Positions 46,814 to 56,235 are shown, counted from the stretch's first letter. The stretch: DNA of 64,000 bases from Nonomuraea sp. MG754425 (GCF_021699195.1 NZ_SSXE01000022.1:1-64000); one strand, 5' to 3'. Numbers and translations are program-made. Notes: generated by a model from the sequence alone, not told the origin.

Positions 46814-48922
46814 ATGAGCATGGGTGGGCGGCACGCCGGGAATCTGCCGGCGGAGACGACCAGCCTGGTGGGCCGCCGCGGAGAACTCGCCCGGATCCGC
46901 CGGTTGTGCAGGGAGTACCGGATGGTGACGCTGACCGGCGTGGGCGGGGTCGGCAAGACCCGGCTCGCGTTGCGCGCCGCCGCCCTCATGCGCTCCGGCT
47001 TCGGCGACGGCGCCTGGTTCGTCGCGCTCTCGGCGCTCGACGAGGGCGCGCTGGTGCCCTACGCCGTCGCCGAGACGCTGCCGCTGGCCGACCGCTCCAC
47101 CCGTCCCATGCTGGAGGTGCTGACCGAATACCTCGAGGACCGGCACCTCCTGCTGGTGCTCGACACCTGCGAGCACCTCATCGACGACTGCGCGGGCGCC
47201 GCCCGCGAACTGCTGGTCGCCGCCCCCCGGCTGTCGATCCTGGCCACCAGCCGCCGCCCGCTGGGCGTGCCCGACGAGCAGGTGCTGATCATCGACCCGC
47301 TGCCGGTCCCCGACCCCGGCGGCGGCGGCCGGCAGGAGGCGGTGGTGCTGCTCGCCGAGCGCACCGCCCGCACCGTGCCCGGCTTCGCCGTCACCGACGG
47401 CAACCGGGCCGAGCTGGCCCGCCTGTGCCGCCGCCTGGAAGGGCTGCCGCTGGCCATCGAGCTGGCCGCGGCCCGGCTGCGCGAGCTGCCCGCCGCCGAG
47501 CTGTGCGAACGGCTCGACGACCGCTTCGCCCTGCTGGGCGACACCGACACCGTGGCGGGCGACGCCGACCCGCCCTGGCACCAGGCGCTGCGTACCGCGA
47601 TCGGGTGGAGCCACCAGCTCTGCACGCCGCAGGAGCGGCTGCTGTGGGCGCGCGCCTCGGTCTTCGCGGGCAGCTTCGACGGCACGGCCGCGGCCGAGGT
47701 CTGCGCCGACGACCTGCTGCCCGCCGACGCCGTCCCCGGCCTGCTGGCCGGGCTGGTGGACAAGTCGATCCTGATCTGGTCGCCCACCGGCGGCGGCGAG
47801 CGGTACCGGATGCTGGACACCATCCGCGAGTACGGCGCCGGCTGGCTGCGCGCCCTGGGCGAGCAGGAGGGGCTGCGCCGCCGCCACCGCGACTTCTACC
47901 TGCGCCTGGCCCGCCGCGGCGACGCCGCCTGGCTGGGGCCCGACCAGGTCTCCTGGAACGACCGCACCACCGCCGAGCACGACAACCTGCGCACGGCGCT
48001 CGACCACAGCCTGTCGGCCCCCGGCGACCACGTCGCGCTGGAGCTGGCCGCCGCGCTGTGGTTCTTCTGGTACCCCTGCGGCTTCCTGCGCGAGGGCCAG
48101 CACTACCTGGAGCGCGCCCTGGCGCTGGACACCGAGCCGGGCACGGTGCGCAACCGGGCGCTGTGGGTGTGCAGCCTGACCCTCATGGTCCAGGGCGACC
48201 CCAGCGCCGGCATGGCGTGGGCCGCCGAGTGCGCGGGAGCCGCCGAGCAGCTCGGCGACACCGCCGCCGCGCACGCCGCCCAGGCCATGGTGATGGCCGC
48301 CGCCACCATCAGGGGAGATCTCACGCTGGCGCTGGCCCTGGCCGACAGCCTGCTCGCCGTGCACCGGCCCGAGCACGGCCTCACGCTGCCGACGCTGCTC
48401 GCCCGGCTCGGGCAGAGCCACGTGCACACCGCCGCGGGCCGCGTCGAGGAGGCGGTCAAGGCGCTGGAGGAGATGTGCGCCGAGTGCGACGAGCACGGCG
48501 AACGCTGGATGCGCTCCTACGCCGACCTCTTCCGCGCCCTGGCGGAGCTGTCACTCGGCCGTAACGAGGCCGCGCAGGTGTCCGCCGGCTCGGCGCTGGA
48601 GGTCAAGTACCGGCTGCACGACAGCATCGGCATCGCCCTCGCCCTCGACATCCTGGCCTGCGCCGCGTCCGCCTCGGGGCAGGGCGAGGTCGCCGCCCGC
48701 CGGCTCGGCCTGGCCCAGCAGGTGTGGGACACGCTCGGGCGGGCGCAGGTCGGGATCCGCGAGTGGGTCTCGGCCCGCGAGAACTGCGAGCGGCAGGCGC
48801 GCGCCGCGATCGGCGACGACGCCTACCGGGCGGCCTTCACCGAGGGCTACGACATCGGGCTGGACGCCGGGATCGTGCGCGCCCTGGCCCCCATCACCCC
48901 CCGCCCGGCCACGGAACGCTGA
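46814..48922 (+). CDS. STAND-type ATPase with TPR-like C-terminus, lacking a LuxR HTH
   Basis: A 702-residue signal-transduction ATPase. Walker A is TGVGGVGKT (41-49), Walker B is LLLVLDTCEH, and RRLEGLPLAIELAAARL is the GLPL motif. The NB-ARC-like core runs to about 350 and is followed by helical repeats to the end. Relatives of this type usually carry a C-terminal LuxR helix-turn-helix (or an N-terminal SARP domain); here the protein simply stops after the repeats. The start is set at ATG 46814, with GTG 46805 an alternative. The 229 bases upstream hold only the KstR2-like site near their far end. Confidence 0.82.
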   Translation: MSMGGRHAGNLPAETTSLVGRRGELARIRRLCREYRMVTLTGVGGVGKTRLALRAAALMRSGFGDGAWFVALSALDEGALVPYAVAETLPLADRSTRPMLEVLTEYLEDRHLLLVLDTCEHLIDDCAGAARELLVAAPRLSILATSRRPLGVPDEQVLIIDPLPVPDPGGGGRQEAVVLLAERTARTVPGFAVTDGNRAELARLCRRLEGLPLAIELAAARLRELPAAELCERLDDRFALLGDTDTVAGDADPPWHQALRTAIGWSHQLCTPQERLLWARASVFAGSFDGTAAAEVCADDLLPADAVPGLLAGLVDKSILIWSPTGGGERYRMLDTIREYGAGWLRALGEQEGLRRRHRDFYLRLARRGDAAWLGPDQVSWNDRTTAEHDNLRTALDHSLSAPGDHVALELAAALWFFWYPCGFLREGQHYLERALALDTEPGTVRNRALWVCSLTLMVQGDPSAGMAWAAECAGAAEQLGDTAAAHAAQAMVMAAATIRGDLTLALALADSLLAVHRPEHGLTLPTLLARLGQSHVHTAAGRVEEAVKALEEMCAECDEHGERWMRSYADLFRALAELSLGRNEAAQVSAGSALEVKYRLHDSIGIALALDILACAASASGQGEVAARRLGLAQQVWDTLGRAQVGIREWVSARENCERQARAAIGDDAYRAAFTEGYDIGLDAGIVRALAPITPRPATER

Positions 48923-48936
48923 CCTCCCGGACGTCC

Positions 48937-50271
48937 TCAGGCCCCGGTTGTGACCCCGGCGGCCACCGCGAACAGCCGGGCCTCCGCACCCGGGCGGGCC
49001 ACGAGCTGCAGCCCGACCGGCAGCCCGGCCACCGTGCCCGCCGGGACGGTCAGGGCGGGCAGGCCGAACACGTTCCACGGGCTGGTCAGCGACAGCAGCG
49101 CGGGACGCACCGCGACGGGCCGCCCGTCCAGCTCCAGCTCGCGCTGGCCGAGCAGCGGCGCGACGATCGGCGCCGCCGGCAGCGCGAGCACGTCGTGCCG
49201 CCCGAACAGCGCCTCGGCGGCCTCGGCCAGCTGGTCCCGCGCCTCCAGGGCGCGCACGTACCGCCAGCCCGGCAGCTCGGCGGCGACCCGCAGCCGCTCC
49301 AGCACCTCGGCCTCGAACAGCTCGGGGGCCCGCGCCAGCCGCTCGGCGTGCACGGCGGCGGTCTCGGCGCTCTGGATCGCCGTGTACGTCTCCCGCACCT
49401 CCTGCGCGAACCCCTCGGGCAGCTTCACCTCCTCCATCCCGCCGATGCCCGCGTCCGCCGCCGCCCGTACGGCGTCCGCCACCCGGACGTCACCGTCGGA
49501 CAGCCCGGCGGGATCGAGCCAGCCCACCCGCACGGCGCCGGGTTCGGCCCGCGCCACGTCCCCGCCCAGGCAGCGGTAGGCGAGCAGGCAGCCGGCCGCG
49601 TCGCCCGCCATGACGCCCACGTGGTCCAGGCTGCGCGACAGGGGGAACACCCCGCCGGCCGGGATCGCCCCGTACGCGGGCTTGAACCCGGCGATCCCGC
49701 ACAGCGCGGCCGGGATGCGCACGGACCCGCCGGTGTCGGTGCCGATCGCGAGCGGCACGATGCCCGCCGCCACGGCCGCCGCGCTGCCGCCGCTGGAGCC
49801 GCCCGACATGCGCGCCGGGTCCCGGGGGTTGCGCGAGGGGCCGTTCGCCGAGCGGTCGCCGGTCGGCCCGTACGCGAACTCGTGCGTCGTCGTCTTGCCC
49901 ACGATGACCGCCCCGGCCTCGCGCAGCCGCGTCACGCACACGGCATCGGAGCCGGGCACGTGGTTCGCGAAGTGCCGCGAGCCCATGGTCGCGGGCAGCC
50001 CGGCCACCATGATCAGGTCCTTGACCGCGACCGGCAGCCCGTGCAGCGGCCCCCGGTCGGCGCCGGCGGCCAGTTCCTCGTCCGCCCGGCGTGCCGCCGC
50101 CAGCGCCCCGGCGGCGTCCACGGTGACGAACGCGTTCAGCGCCGGGTCGAGCGCCGCGACGGCGCCGAGCGCCCGCTCCACCAGAGCGACGGAGGTGACG
50201 CGCCCGTCGCGCAGGTCCCGGGCGAGGTCGGACAGGGTGCGGCCGGTGAAGGGGCCAGGAGGAAGCGGCAT
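48937..50271 (-). CDS. Amidase signature family protein
   Basis: A 444-residue amidase. The Ser-Ser-Lys triad is intact: Lys84 in VAVKDL, Ser160 in SGGSSGGSAA, and nucleophile Ser183 in GTDTGGSVRIPA. The family includes indoleacetamide hydrolases and general amidases; substrate cannot be told. A CATGAT box ends 6 bases before ATG 50271, so it may be leaderless. It converges on the STAND ATPase gene with a 14-base gap. Confidence 0.88.
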   Translation of the reverse strand: MPLPPGPFTGRTLSDLARDLRDGRVTSVALVERALGAVAALDPALNAFVTVDAAGALAAARRADEELAAGADRGPLHGLPVAVKDLIMVAGLPATMGSRHFANHVPGSDAVCVTRLREAGAVIVGKTTTHEFAYGPTGDRSANGPSRNPRDPARMSGGSSGGSAAAVAAGIVPLAIGTDTGGSVRIPAALCGIAGFKPAYGAIPAGGVFPLSRSLDHVGVMAGDAAGCLLAYRCLGGDVARAEPGAVRVGWLDPAGLSDGDVRVADAVRAAADAGIGGMEEVKLPEGFAQEVRETYTAIQSAETAAVHAERLARAPELFEAEVLERLRVAAELPGWRYVRALEARDQLAEAAEALFGRHDVLALPAAPIVAPLLGQRELELDGRPVAVRPALLSLTSPWNVFGLPALTVPAGTVAGLPVGLQLVARPGAEARLFAVAAGVTTGA

Positions 50272-50311
50272 GAACCCATCATGACGGGCGGATCGGCCCG
50301 CTCGCCGCCAC

Positions 50312-50317
50312 TACGAT
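50312..50317 (+). promoter_or_regulatory. -10 box TACGAT, probably leaderless
   Basis: TACGAT ends 7 bases before the ATG at 50325 and no ribosome site lies between. No clear -35 hexamer was found. It is back to back with the CATGAT box of the amidase gene. Confidence 0.4.
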
Positions 50318-50324
50318 CGACGGG

Positions 50325-51617
50325 ATGTCCGCCGCCCGCCGCCTCCTGCGCTGGTCCCGCCGGTTCGCCGCCGTCCTGGTCAGCCTGTTCGCGCTCGCCG
50401 GGGCCGTGCGCCTGACCGTGCCCGCCGTCCCCGACGGTCCCGGCGGGGAGCCGCCCGGGGTGCGCCGCCAGCTCGCCTTCCTGCGCGCGGCCCTGGACTC
50501 CGGCGCGGGCGAGCGGGCGCAGGAGCTGTTCCCCGAGGGCTACTTCTTCCTGCACGCCCTGTACGGCCTGACCTGGGTCGAGCTCGCCCTGCGCGAACCG
50601 GGCGAGGCGGCGGTGCGGGCGAGCGCGCTGCGCGAGGCTAGGTGGGCGCTGGACCGCCTCGACGGTCCGGCCGGCCGCGCCCCGTTCAGCCCTGACCTCA
50701 CGCCGTCGTACGGGGTCTTCTACCGGGGCTGGTGCAACTGGCTGCGCGGCGGCGTGCTGAGCCTGCAGCCGCCCGACCGGCGCGACCCGGGTGAGCTGCG
50801 CCGCTTCACCGACGACTCGGCCGCGCTGGGCCGGGCGTTCGCCGCGTCGCGCTCGCCGTTCCTGACGGCCTACCCGGGCCGGTCGTGGCCGGTCGACTCG
50901 GTCGTGGCGGTGGCCTCGCTGCGGCTGCACGACGTGCTGCGCCCGCCCCGTTACGCCGGAGCCGTCGCACGCTGGCTGCGCCTGACCCGCGAGCGCCTCG
51001 ACCCGGGCACCGGGCTGATCCCGCACGAGGCCGAGCCCGGCACCGGCGTCCCGGCCGAGGTGGCGAGGGGCTCCTCGCAGAGCATGATCCAGCGCTTCCT
51101 GGCCGACGTCGATCCGGCCTTCGCGGCGCAGCAGTACGCGCGCTTCCGCGAGCGCTACGTCGTCACCCCGCTCGGGCTCGGCCCGGCCGTCCGCGAGTAC
51201 CCCGTGGGCATGGACGGGCCGGGCGACGTCGACTCGGGGCCGCTGCCGCTGGGCGTGAGCCTGTCGGCCACGGCGGTCACCGTGGGCGCGGCCCAGGCGC
51301 GGGGTGACACCGCGCTCGCCGGGGCCCTGGCCGGCTACGGCGAGCTGGCCGGGCTGCCGGTCGGCACCCCGTGGACCAAGCGGTACGCCTTCGGCCTGCT
51401 GCCGATCGGGGACGCCTTCCTCGCCTGGTCGAAGACCGCCCGCCCCTGGGTGTCGAGGGCGGGCGAGCCGCCGCCGGCGAGCGTCCCGTGGTGGTGGCGG
51501 GCCCCGCTGCTGGCCCTGCTGACCGTCGTCGGGGCCGCGCCCTGGCTGCCCGCGCTCAGGCGGCGCCTGACGAGGCCGCGCCCAGGCGGTGCGCCAGCCG
51601 GTCCAGCGCCATGTTGA
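50325..51617 (+). CDS. Membrane-anchored protein of unknown function
   Basis: A 430-residue protein I do not recognise. It has an N-terminal hydrophobic segment (about 13-32) after a basic start, a large probably external domain rich in paired helices, and a C-terminal membrane segment (WWWRAPLLALLTVVGAAPWL) followed by a basic tail. The block PGRSWPVDSVVAVASL and the repeating helix pattern suggest an alpha/alpha-barrel, as in linalool dehydratase-isomerase-like or glycan-processing proteins, but this is a weak guess. Its last 62 bases run antisense over the 3' end of gluD. Confidence 0.65.
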   Translation: MSAARRLLRWSRRFAAVLVSLFALAGAVRLTVPAVPDGPGGEPPGVRRQLAFLRAALDSGAGERAQELFPEGYFFLHALYGLTWVELALREPGEAAVRASALREARWALDRLDGPAGRAPFSPDLTPSYGVFYRGWCNWLRGGVLSLQPPDRRDPGELRRFTDDSAALGRAFAASRSPFLTAYPGRSWPVDSVVAVASLRLHDVLRPPRYAGAVARWLRLTRERLDPGTGLIPHEAEPGTGVPAEVARGSSQSMIQRFLADVDPAFAAQQYARFRERYVVTPLGLGPAVREYPVGMDGPGDVDSGPLPLGVSLSATAVTVGAAQARGDTALAGALAGYGELAGLPVGTPWTKRYAFGLLPIGDAFLAWSKTARPWVSRAGEPPPASVPWWWRAPLLALLTVVGAAPWLPALRRRLTRPRPGGAPAGPAPC

Positions 51618-52365
51618 TCACGATGAAGACGCCCGCGATCAGCACCGCCGCCGGGATGACGTTGGAGAAGTTGGCCGCGATCCCGTTCAGCCCCCGGTCC
51701 ACCAGTTCGTCGTAGCCCACGATGAAGCCCAGCGCCGAGTCCTTCAGCAGCACCACGAACTGGCTGACCAGCGCGGGCAGCATGGCCTTGACGCCCTGCG
51801 GCAGCAGGACCAGCCGCATCGCCTGCCCCTTGCGCATGCCGACCGCGTACGCGGCCTCCCGCTGCCCCTTCGGCAGGCTCAGCACCCCGGCCCGGATGAT
51901 CTCCGCGATCACCGACCCGTTGTAGAGCGTCAGCCCGAACACCACGGCGGCGAAGGCCGAGACGTTCACGCCGATGAGCACGAACGACCCGAAGAAGGCG
52001 AAGAAGATCAGCAGCAGCAGCGGCACCGAACGGAAGAACTCCACCACCGTGGCCGCCGGCACCCGGATCCAGGCGTGGTCCGACAGCCGGGCGGTGGCGA
52101 ACACGATACCGAACAGCGCGGCCAGCACCACCCCGGCGACGGCCGCCGCCAGCGTGCCCGCCAGCCCCGGCAGGATGAAGGTGAGCCACACGTCGCCCCG
52201 CAGCAGCGGCGTCCACTTCTCGGCCGTCCACTGGTCCTTGGCGTCGAAGCGCGTGTAGACGAAGTACCCCACCGCCAGCAGCGCCAGCGCGACGAACGCC
52301 GTCAGCACGCGGTTGCGGGCCACGCCGCGCGGCCCCGGCGGCTCGTACAGGTTCGCGTAGCTCAC
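51556..52365 (-). CDS. gluD: Glutamate-type ABC transporter permease (GluD)
   Basis: A 269-residue HisM-type permease with five or six hydrophobic segments and the EAA-loop region GQREAAYAVGMRKGQAMRLV. The extra N-terminal segment (about 16-37) and the start SYANLYEPPGPRG match corynebacterial GluD. GTG 52365 overlaps the gluC stop. Last gene of gluABCD; its 3' end is overlapped by the convergent unknown gene. Confidence 0.87.
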   Translation of the reverse strand: MSYANLYEPPGPRGVARNRVLTAFVALALLAVGYFVYTRFDAKDQWTAEKWTPLLRGDVWLTFILPGLAGTLAAAVAGVVLAALFGIVFATARLSDHAWIRVPAATVVEFFRSVPLLLLIFFAFFGSFVLIGVNVSAFAAVVFGLTLYNGSVIAEIIRAGVLSLPKGQREAAYAVGMRKGQAMRLVLLPQGVKAMLPALVSQFVVLLKDSALGFIVGYDELVDRGLNGIAANFSNVIPAAVLIAGVFIVINMALDRLAHRLGAASSGAA

Positions 52366-53030
52366 CGGGCCACCGCCATCCGCTTGGACAACCAGCCGAA
52401 CAACAACCCCATGGGCAGGCACAGCAGCACGAACCCGGCCGCGAACCCGAGGAAGATCTCGATGACCTGGTCACCGTAGGTCTCGATCATCTCGCGCATC
52501 CGCACCGACGCCTCCGCGACGCCCACCACCAGCGCGATCGTGGTGTTCTTGGTCAGCGCGATGAGCAGGCTGCCCAGCGGCGCCACCACCGCGCGGAACG
52601 CCTGCGGCAGCGTGATCAGCGCCAGCGTCTTGACGAAGCCCAGCCCCAGCGAGCGGGCCGCCTCCGCCTGCCCCACGGGCACCGTGTTGAGCCCCGAGCG
52701 CAGCGCCTCGCAGACGAACGCCGAGGTGTAGGCGGTCAGCCCGATGACGGCGAGCCAGAAGTTGTTGGTCGCGATGTCGTCGGACAGCTCAAGGCCCAGG
52801 TTCGCGCCGATGCCCAGGCCGGTGAACAGCAGCACCAGGGTCAGCGGGGTGTTGCGGGCCACGGTCACGTACGCGGTCGCCGTGGCGCGCAGGGAGGCCA
52901 GCGGGGCCACCCGCATGGCGGTCAGCAGCGTGCCCAGCACCAGCGAGCCGAGCGCGCTGACCGCCGTCAGCCGCACCGTCATCCAGAAGGCGGCCAGGAT
53001 GGTGCCGCCTTCGGTCAGCAACGCTTCCAT
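52362..53030 (-). CDS. gluC: Glutamate-type ABC transporter permease (GluC)
   Basis: A 222-residue HisQ/HisM-type permease with the motif GQAEAARSLGLGFVKTLALI and the substrate-channel stretch TVARNTPLTLVLLF. It begins 6 bases after the gluB stop. Forms a heterodimer with GluD. Confidence 0.88.
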   Translation of the reverse strand: MEALLTEGGTILAAFWMTVRLTAVSALGSLVLGTLLTAMRVAPLASLRATATAYVTVARNTPLTLVLLFTGLGIGANLGLELSDDIATNNFWLAVIGLTAYTSAFVCEALRSGLNTVPVGQAEAARSLGLGFVKTLALITLPQAFRAVVAPLGSLLIALTKNTTIALVVGVAEASVRMREMIETYGDQVIEIFLGFAAGFVLLCLPMGLLFGWLSKRMAVAR

Positions 53031-53036
53031 CGCGCC

Positions 53037-53873
53037 TCAGTACCGCTCGAGCTGCGGGGCCTGCGGCAGGGCGAAGCCGGAGGCGCCCACGCTGGCCTGC
53101 AGCGCCTGGGTCCAGCTCCCGTCGGCGAACATCTTCTCCAGGGCGTCGTTGACCGCCTTGCGCCCGGTAGTGTCGTCCTTCTTCAGCCCGATGCCGTACT
53201 TCTCGGTGCTGAACGGCTTGCCGACCACCTTGAGCTTGCCGCCGTGCTGCGCGGCGTACCCGGCCAGGATGACGTTGTCGGTGGTGATGGCGTCGAGCTG
53301 GCCGCCGAGCACGCGGTCCACGCACGCCGAGTACGTGCGCTCCTCCTGGAGCTGCACCTCCTTGGAGTACTCCGACTTGACCTTCTGCGCCGGGGTCGAG
53401 CCGGCGACCGAGCACAGCTTCTTGCCGTCGAGCGCCTCGGGCCCGGTCAGCCCCGACTCGTCGGCGCGCACCAGCAGGTCCTGCCCGGCCACGAAGTACG
53501 GCCCGGCGAAGGACACCTTCTCCTTGCGCGCGTCGGTGATCGAGTAGGTGGCCACCACCATGTCCACCTGGCCCTGCTCGATGAACGCCTCGCGGTTGGC
53601 CGAGACGGTCTCCTTGAAGGTGATGGCGTTCGCCTCGACCCCGAGCTGCTTGGCCACGTACTTGGCGACCTCGATGTCGAAGCCGGCGAAGGCGCCGTCC
53701 GGCGTGCGCAGGCCGAGGCCCGGCTGGTCGGCCTTGACGCCGATCACCAGCTTCTTGTCGTTCTTGGCCTTGTCCACGAGGGAGGCGCCGGCGTCCGAGC
53801 CGCCGCCGCACCCGGTGGCGGCGGCGGTGACGGCGAGCACGGCGAAGGCGGCGTAGAGGGATCTGCCGAACAT
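53037..53873 (-). CDS. gluB: Glutamate-binding lipoprotein (GluB)
   Basis: A 278-residue solute-binding protein of amino-acid family 3. Lipobox TAAATGC (Cys22), then KLVIGVKADQPGLG, FAGFDIEVAKYVAK, VDMVVATYSITDAR and QLDAITTDN typical of glutamate/aspartate receptors. It begins 8 bases after the gluA stop. A paralogue with no transporter of its own lies at 54725-55555. Confidence 0.9.
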   Translation of the reverse strand: MFGRSLYAAFAVLAVTAAATGCGGGSDAGASLVDKAKNDKKLVIGVKADQPGLGLRTPDGAFAGFDIEVAKYVAKQLGVEANAITFKETVSANREAFIEQGQVDMVVATYSITDARKEKVSFAGPYFVAGQDLLVRADESGLTGPEALDGKKLCSVAGSTPAQKVKSEYSKEVQLQEERTYSACVDRVLGGQLDAITTDNVILAGYAAQHGGKLKVVGKPFSTEKYGIGLKKDDTTGRKAVNDALEKMFADGSWTQALQASVGASGFALPQAPQLERY

Positions 53874-53881
53874 GGCACTCC

Positions 53882-54625
53882 TTAGTGCGTGAGGATCTTG
53901 GCGAGGAAGGACTGGGCGCGGTCGCTGCTGGGCGCGCCGAAGAAGGCGTCGGGGACGTTCTGCTCGACGATCTCGCCGTCGGCCATGAAGACCACCCGGT
54001 CGGCCGCGCGGCGGGCGAAGCCCATCTCGTGGGTGACGACGACCATCGTCATGCCCTCGCGGGCGAGCGCCGTCATCACCTCCAGCACCTCGTTGACCAT
54101 CTCCGGGTCCAGCGCCGAGGTGGGTTCGTCGAACAGGATGGCCTTCGGGTCCATGGCCAGCGCCCTGGCGATGGCCACCCGCTGCTGCTGCCCGCCGGAG
54201 AGCTGGGCGGGGAACTTGCCGGCCTGGCCGCCGATGCCGACCCGGTCGAGCAGCTCACGGGCCTTGCGCACGGCCGCGTCCTTCGACCGCTTCAGCACGT
54301 GCACCTGCCCCAGGACGACGTTGTCCAGGACGGTCTTGTGCGCGAAGAGGTTGAACGACTGGAACACCATGCCGACCTCGGCGCGCAGCCGGGCCAGCTC
54401 CTTGCCCTCGGCCGGCAGCGGGGTCCCGTCGAGGCTGATCGTGCCGGAGTCGATGGTCTCCAGCCGGTTGATCGCCCGGCACAGGGTGGACTTGCCCGCC
54501 CCGGACGGGCCGATGACCACGACGACCTCGCCCTGCCGCACGCTCAGGTTGACGTCCCTGAGCACGTGGTGGTCGCCGAACCGCTTGTTGACCTGGTCCA
54601 GGACGATCAGGTCCGCCTGTGTCAT
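53882..54625 (-). CDS. gluA: Glutamate-type ABC transporter ATP-binding protein (GluA)
   Basis: A 247-residue polar amino-acid ATPase: Walker A GPSGAGKST (39-47), Q-loop FQSFNLF, signature LSGGQQQR, Walker B ILFDEPTSALD and switch His in VVTHEMGF. First gene of gluABCD. An imperfect inverted repeat (54697-54720) lies 72-95 bases upstream, past the end of the binding-protein gene. Confidence 0.92.
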   Translation of the reverse strand: MTQADLIVLDQVNKRFGDHHVLRDVNLSVRQGEVVVVIGPSGAGKSTLCRAINRLETIDSGTISLDGTPLPAEGKELARLRAEVGMVFQSFNLFAHKTVLDNVVLGQVHVLKRSKDAAVRKARELLDRVGIGGQAGKFPAQLSGGQQQRVAIARALAMDPKAILFDEPTSALDPEMVNEVLEVMTALAREGMTMVVVTHEMGFARRAADRVVFMADGEIVEQNVPDAFFGAPSSDRAQSFLAKILTH

Positions 54626-54696
54626 GCGGCACGCTCCTTGTCTCGGTCAGCGTTGGCGTAACCGTAGGAGCCGGGTGTGCCGCAGGGGCGGCTTGT

Positions 54697-54720
54697 GATC
54701 GTTCTGCTCAGCGAATGATC
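54697..54720. promoter_or_regulatory. Imperfect inverted repeat upstream of gluA
   Basis: GATCGTTC (54697-54704) and GAATGATC (54713-54720), with 7 of 8 positions pairing. Position and AT content fit a control site for gluABCD; the nearby CitB-type response regulator is a candidate. The 99 bases between gluA and the upstream gene are the only sizeable gap in this block. Confidence 0.4.
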
Positions 54721-54724
54721 GAAT

Positions 54725-55555
54725 TCACCGGTTGGAGGGCCGGGCGGAGCTGGAGGTGACGCCGCTGACGCCGATGGTGGCCATGTAGGCGCGGTCCCAC
54801 TCGCCGTCGCGCAGCCAGCGCGCGATCAGGCCGTTGAGGTAGCCGCGGAAGGCGGCGTCCTGCTTGCGCAGCCCCATCCCGTACGGCTCGCGCCCGAACG
54901 GCTTGCCGACCAGCCGCAGCGTGTCGGGATGCTGGGCGAACAGCCCGAGCAGGATGGTGTCGTCGGTGCTGAGCGCGTCCACCCGCCCGGCCACCAGCGC
55001 CGGCACGCAGATGCTGTAGGCGTCCACGATCTCCAGCTCGGCGGTGGGCACCGTGGAGCGCAGGCGGTCGACGGAGGTGGAGCCCGTCGCCGTGCAGACG
55101 GTCTTGCCGTCCAGGTCGGTGACCTGGTTGATGGTGGTGTCGCCGACGCGTACCAGCATGTCCTGCCCGGCGATGTAGTACGGGTCGGTGAAGGAGACCC
55201 GCTCCGAGCGCACCGGCGTGATCGAGTACGTGGCGATGACGAGGTCCACCACGCCCTGCTCGATGAAGTTCTCGCGCTCGCGCGAGACGGTCTCGACGAA
55301 GCGGATGTTGCGCTCGCTGCCGGTGAGGTCCCGCGCCACCAGCCGGGCCATCTCCGCGTCGAACCCGGTGATCCGGCCGCTCGACGGGTCCTTGTAGCCG
55401 AACATCGGCTGGTCGAACTTGATGCCCACGGTCAGGACGCCGCGCTCCTTGATGCGGGCCATCGTAGAGCCCTCGGGGAAGGCGCCGGCCTGGCCGCAGC
55501 CCGTGGGCAGCAGGCCGGCCAGCAGCGCCACGAGCAGCACCCGGAGCGCTCTCAT
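54725..55555 (-). CDS. Orphan glutamate-type binding lipoprotein coupled to a response regulator
   Basis: A 276-residue amino-acid family 3 binding protein, lipobox LLPTGC (Cys about 20), then LTVGIKFDQPMFGYKD, ITGFDAEMARLVARDL, VDLVIATYSITPVR and RVDALSTDD. It is a close parallel of GluB. ATG 55555 overlaps the stop of the response regulator gene, so both are made from one message. It could be a second receptor for GluCD or a sensor presenting ligand to the divergent histidine kinase; the coupling favours a sensing role, but this is inference. Confidence 0.85.
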   Translation of the reverse strand: MRALRVLLVALLAGLLPTGCGQAGAFPEGSTMARIKERGVLTVGIKFDQPMFGYKDPSSGRITGFDAEMARLVARDLTGSERNIRFVETVSRERENFIEQGVVDLVIATYSITPVRSERVSFTDPYYIAGQDMLVRVGDTTINQVTDLDGKTVCTATGSTSVDRLRSTVPTAELEIVDAYSICVPALVAGRVDALSTDDTILLGLFAQHPDTLRLVGKPFGREPYGMGLRKQDAAFRGYLNGLIARWLRDGEWDRAYMATIGVSGVTSSSARPSNR

Positions 55556-56235
55556 CGGATGCGGTACCGGTTCTGGGGGCGTCCGGTGGTGCCGTACTTC
55601 GGGCGGCCCTCCAGGAGTCCGCGCTCGGCCAGGTGCTCCAGGTAGCGGCGGGCGGTGGCCCGGCTGACGCCGATCATGGCGGCCAGCTCGTCGGCGGAGG
55701 CGTCCTCGACGTCGGCCAGCGCGTCGAGCACCCGCTGCTCGGTGGCCGCGGAGATGCTCTTGGGACGGGTGCCCGCGTCGAGGTGCAGCGAGCGGAAGAT
55801 GTTGTCGATCTCCTGCTGGTCGGTGAAGCGGGGCTCGGACTCGAGCTGCCGGACGCTGAGGGCGTAGCGCAGCAGGGCCTGCTCCAGGGTGCCCGCCCTG
55901 GTCGGCTTGACCAGGTAGTTGAGCGCGCCGCGCTGGATGGCCGCGCGGACGGTGGCCGTCTCCTTGCGTCCGGAGATGACGATGATGTCGGCGGGCGGCT
56001 GCTCGGGGCGGCGCAGCCGGTGCGCCACCTCCAGGCCGGGCATATCGGGGAGGTGCAGATCGAGCAGGACCAGGCGGGGCGCGAAGCGTCCGGCGGCGGC
56101 CAGCGCCGCGTGCCCGGTGTGCGCGATTCCCACGACTCTGAACCCGAGCACCCGGTTCACCTGCGCCTGCAGGGCGGCCGTGACGACCGGGTCGTCGTCC
56201 ACGATGAGAACGGTGATGTCCCTGAGCTCAGGCAC
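55552..56235 (-). CDS. CitB/DcuR-type response regulator
   Basis: A 227-residue regulator with an N-terminal receiver (VDDDP acidic pocket; phospho-acceptor Asp59 in LVLLDLHLPDMPG; Lys in YLVKPT) and a C-terminal winged HTH (DELAAMIGVSRATARRYLEHL). This is the layout of DpiA/CitB and DcuR, which control uptake of organic acids. Start set at GTG 56235 because GAGGAG lies 7 bases upstream; TTG 56253 and GTG 56241 are alternatives. It heads an operon with the orphan binding protein and stands divergent from the hybrid kinase. Confidence 0.87.
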   Translation of the reverse strand: MPELRDITVLIVDDDPVVTAALQAQVNRVLGFRVVGIAHTGHAALAAAGRFAPRLVLLDLHLPDMPGLEVAHRLRRPEQPPADIIVISGRKETATVRAAIQRGALNYLVKPTRAGTLEQALLRYALSVRQLESEPRFTDQQEIDNIFRSLHLDAGTRPKSISAATEQRVLDALADVEDASADELAAMIGVSRATARRYLEHLAERGLLEGRPKYGTTGRPQNRYRIR

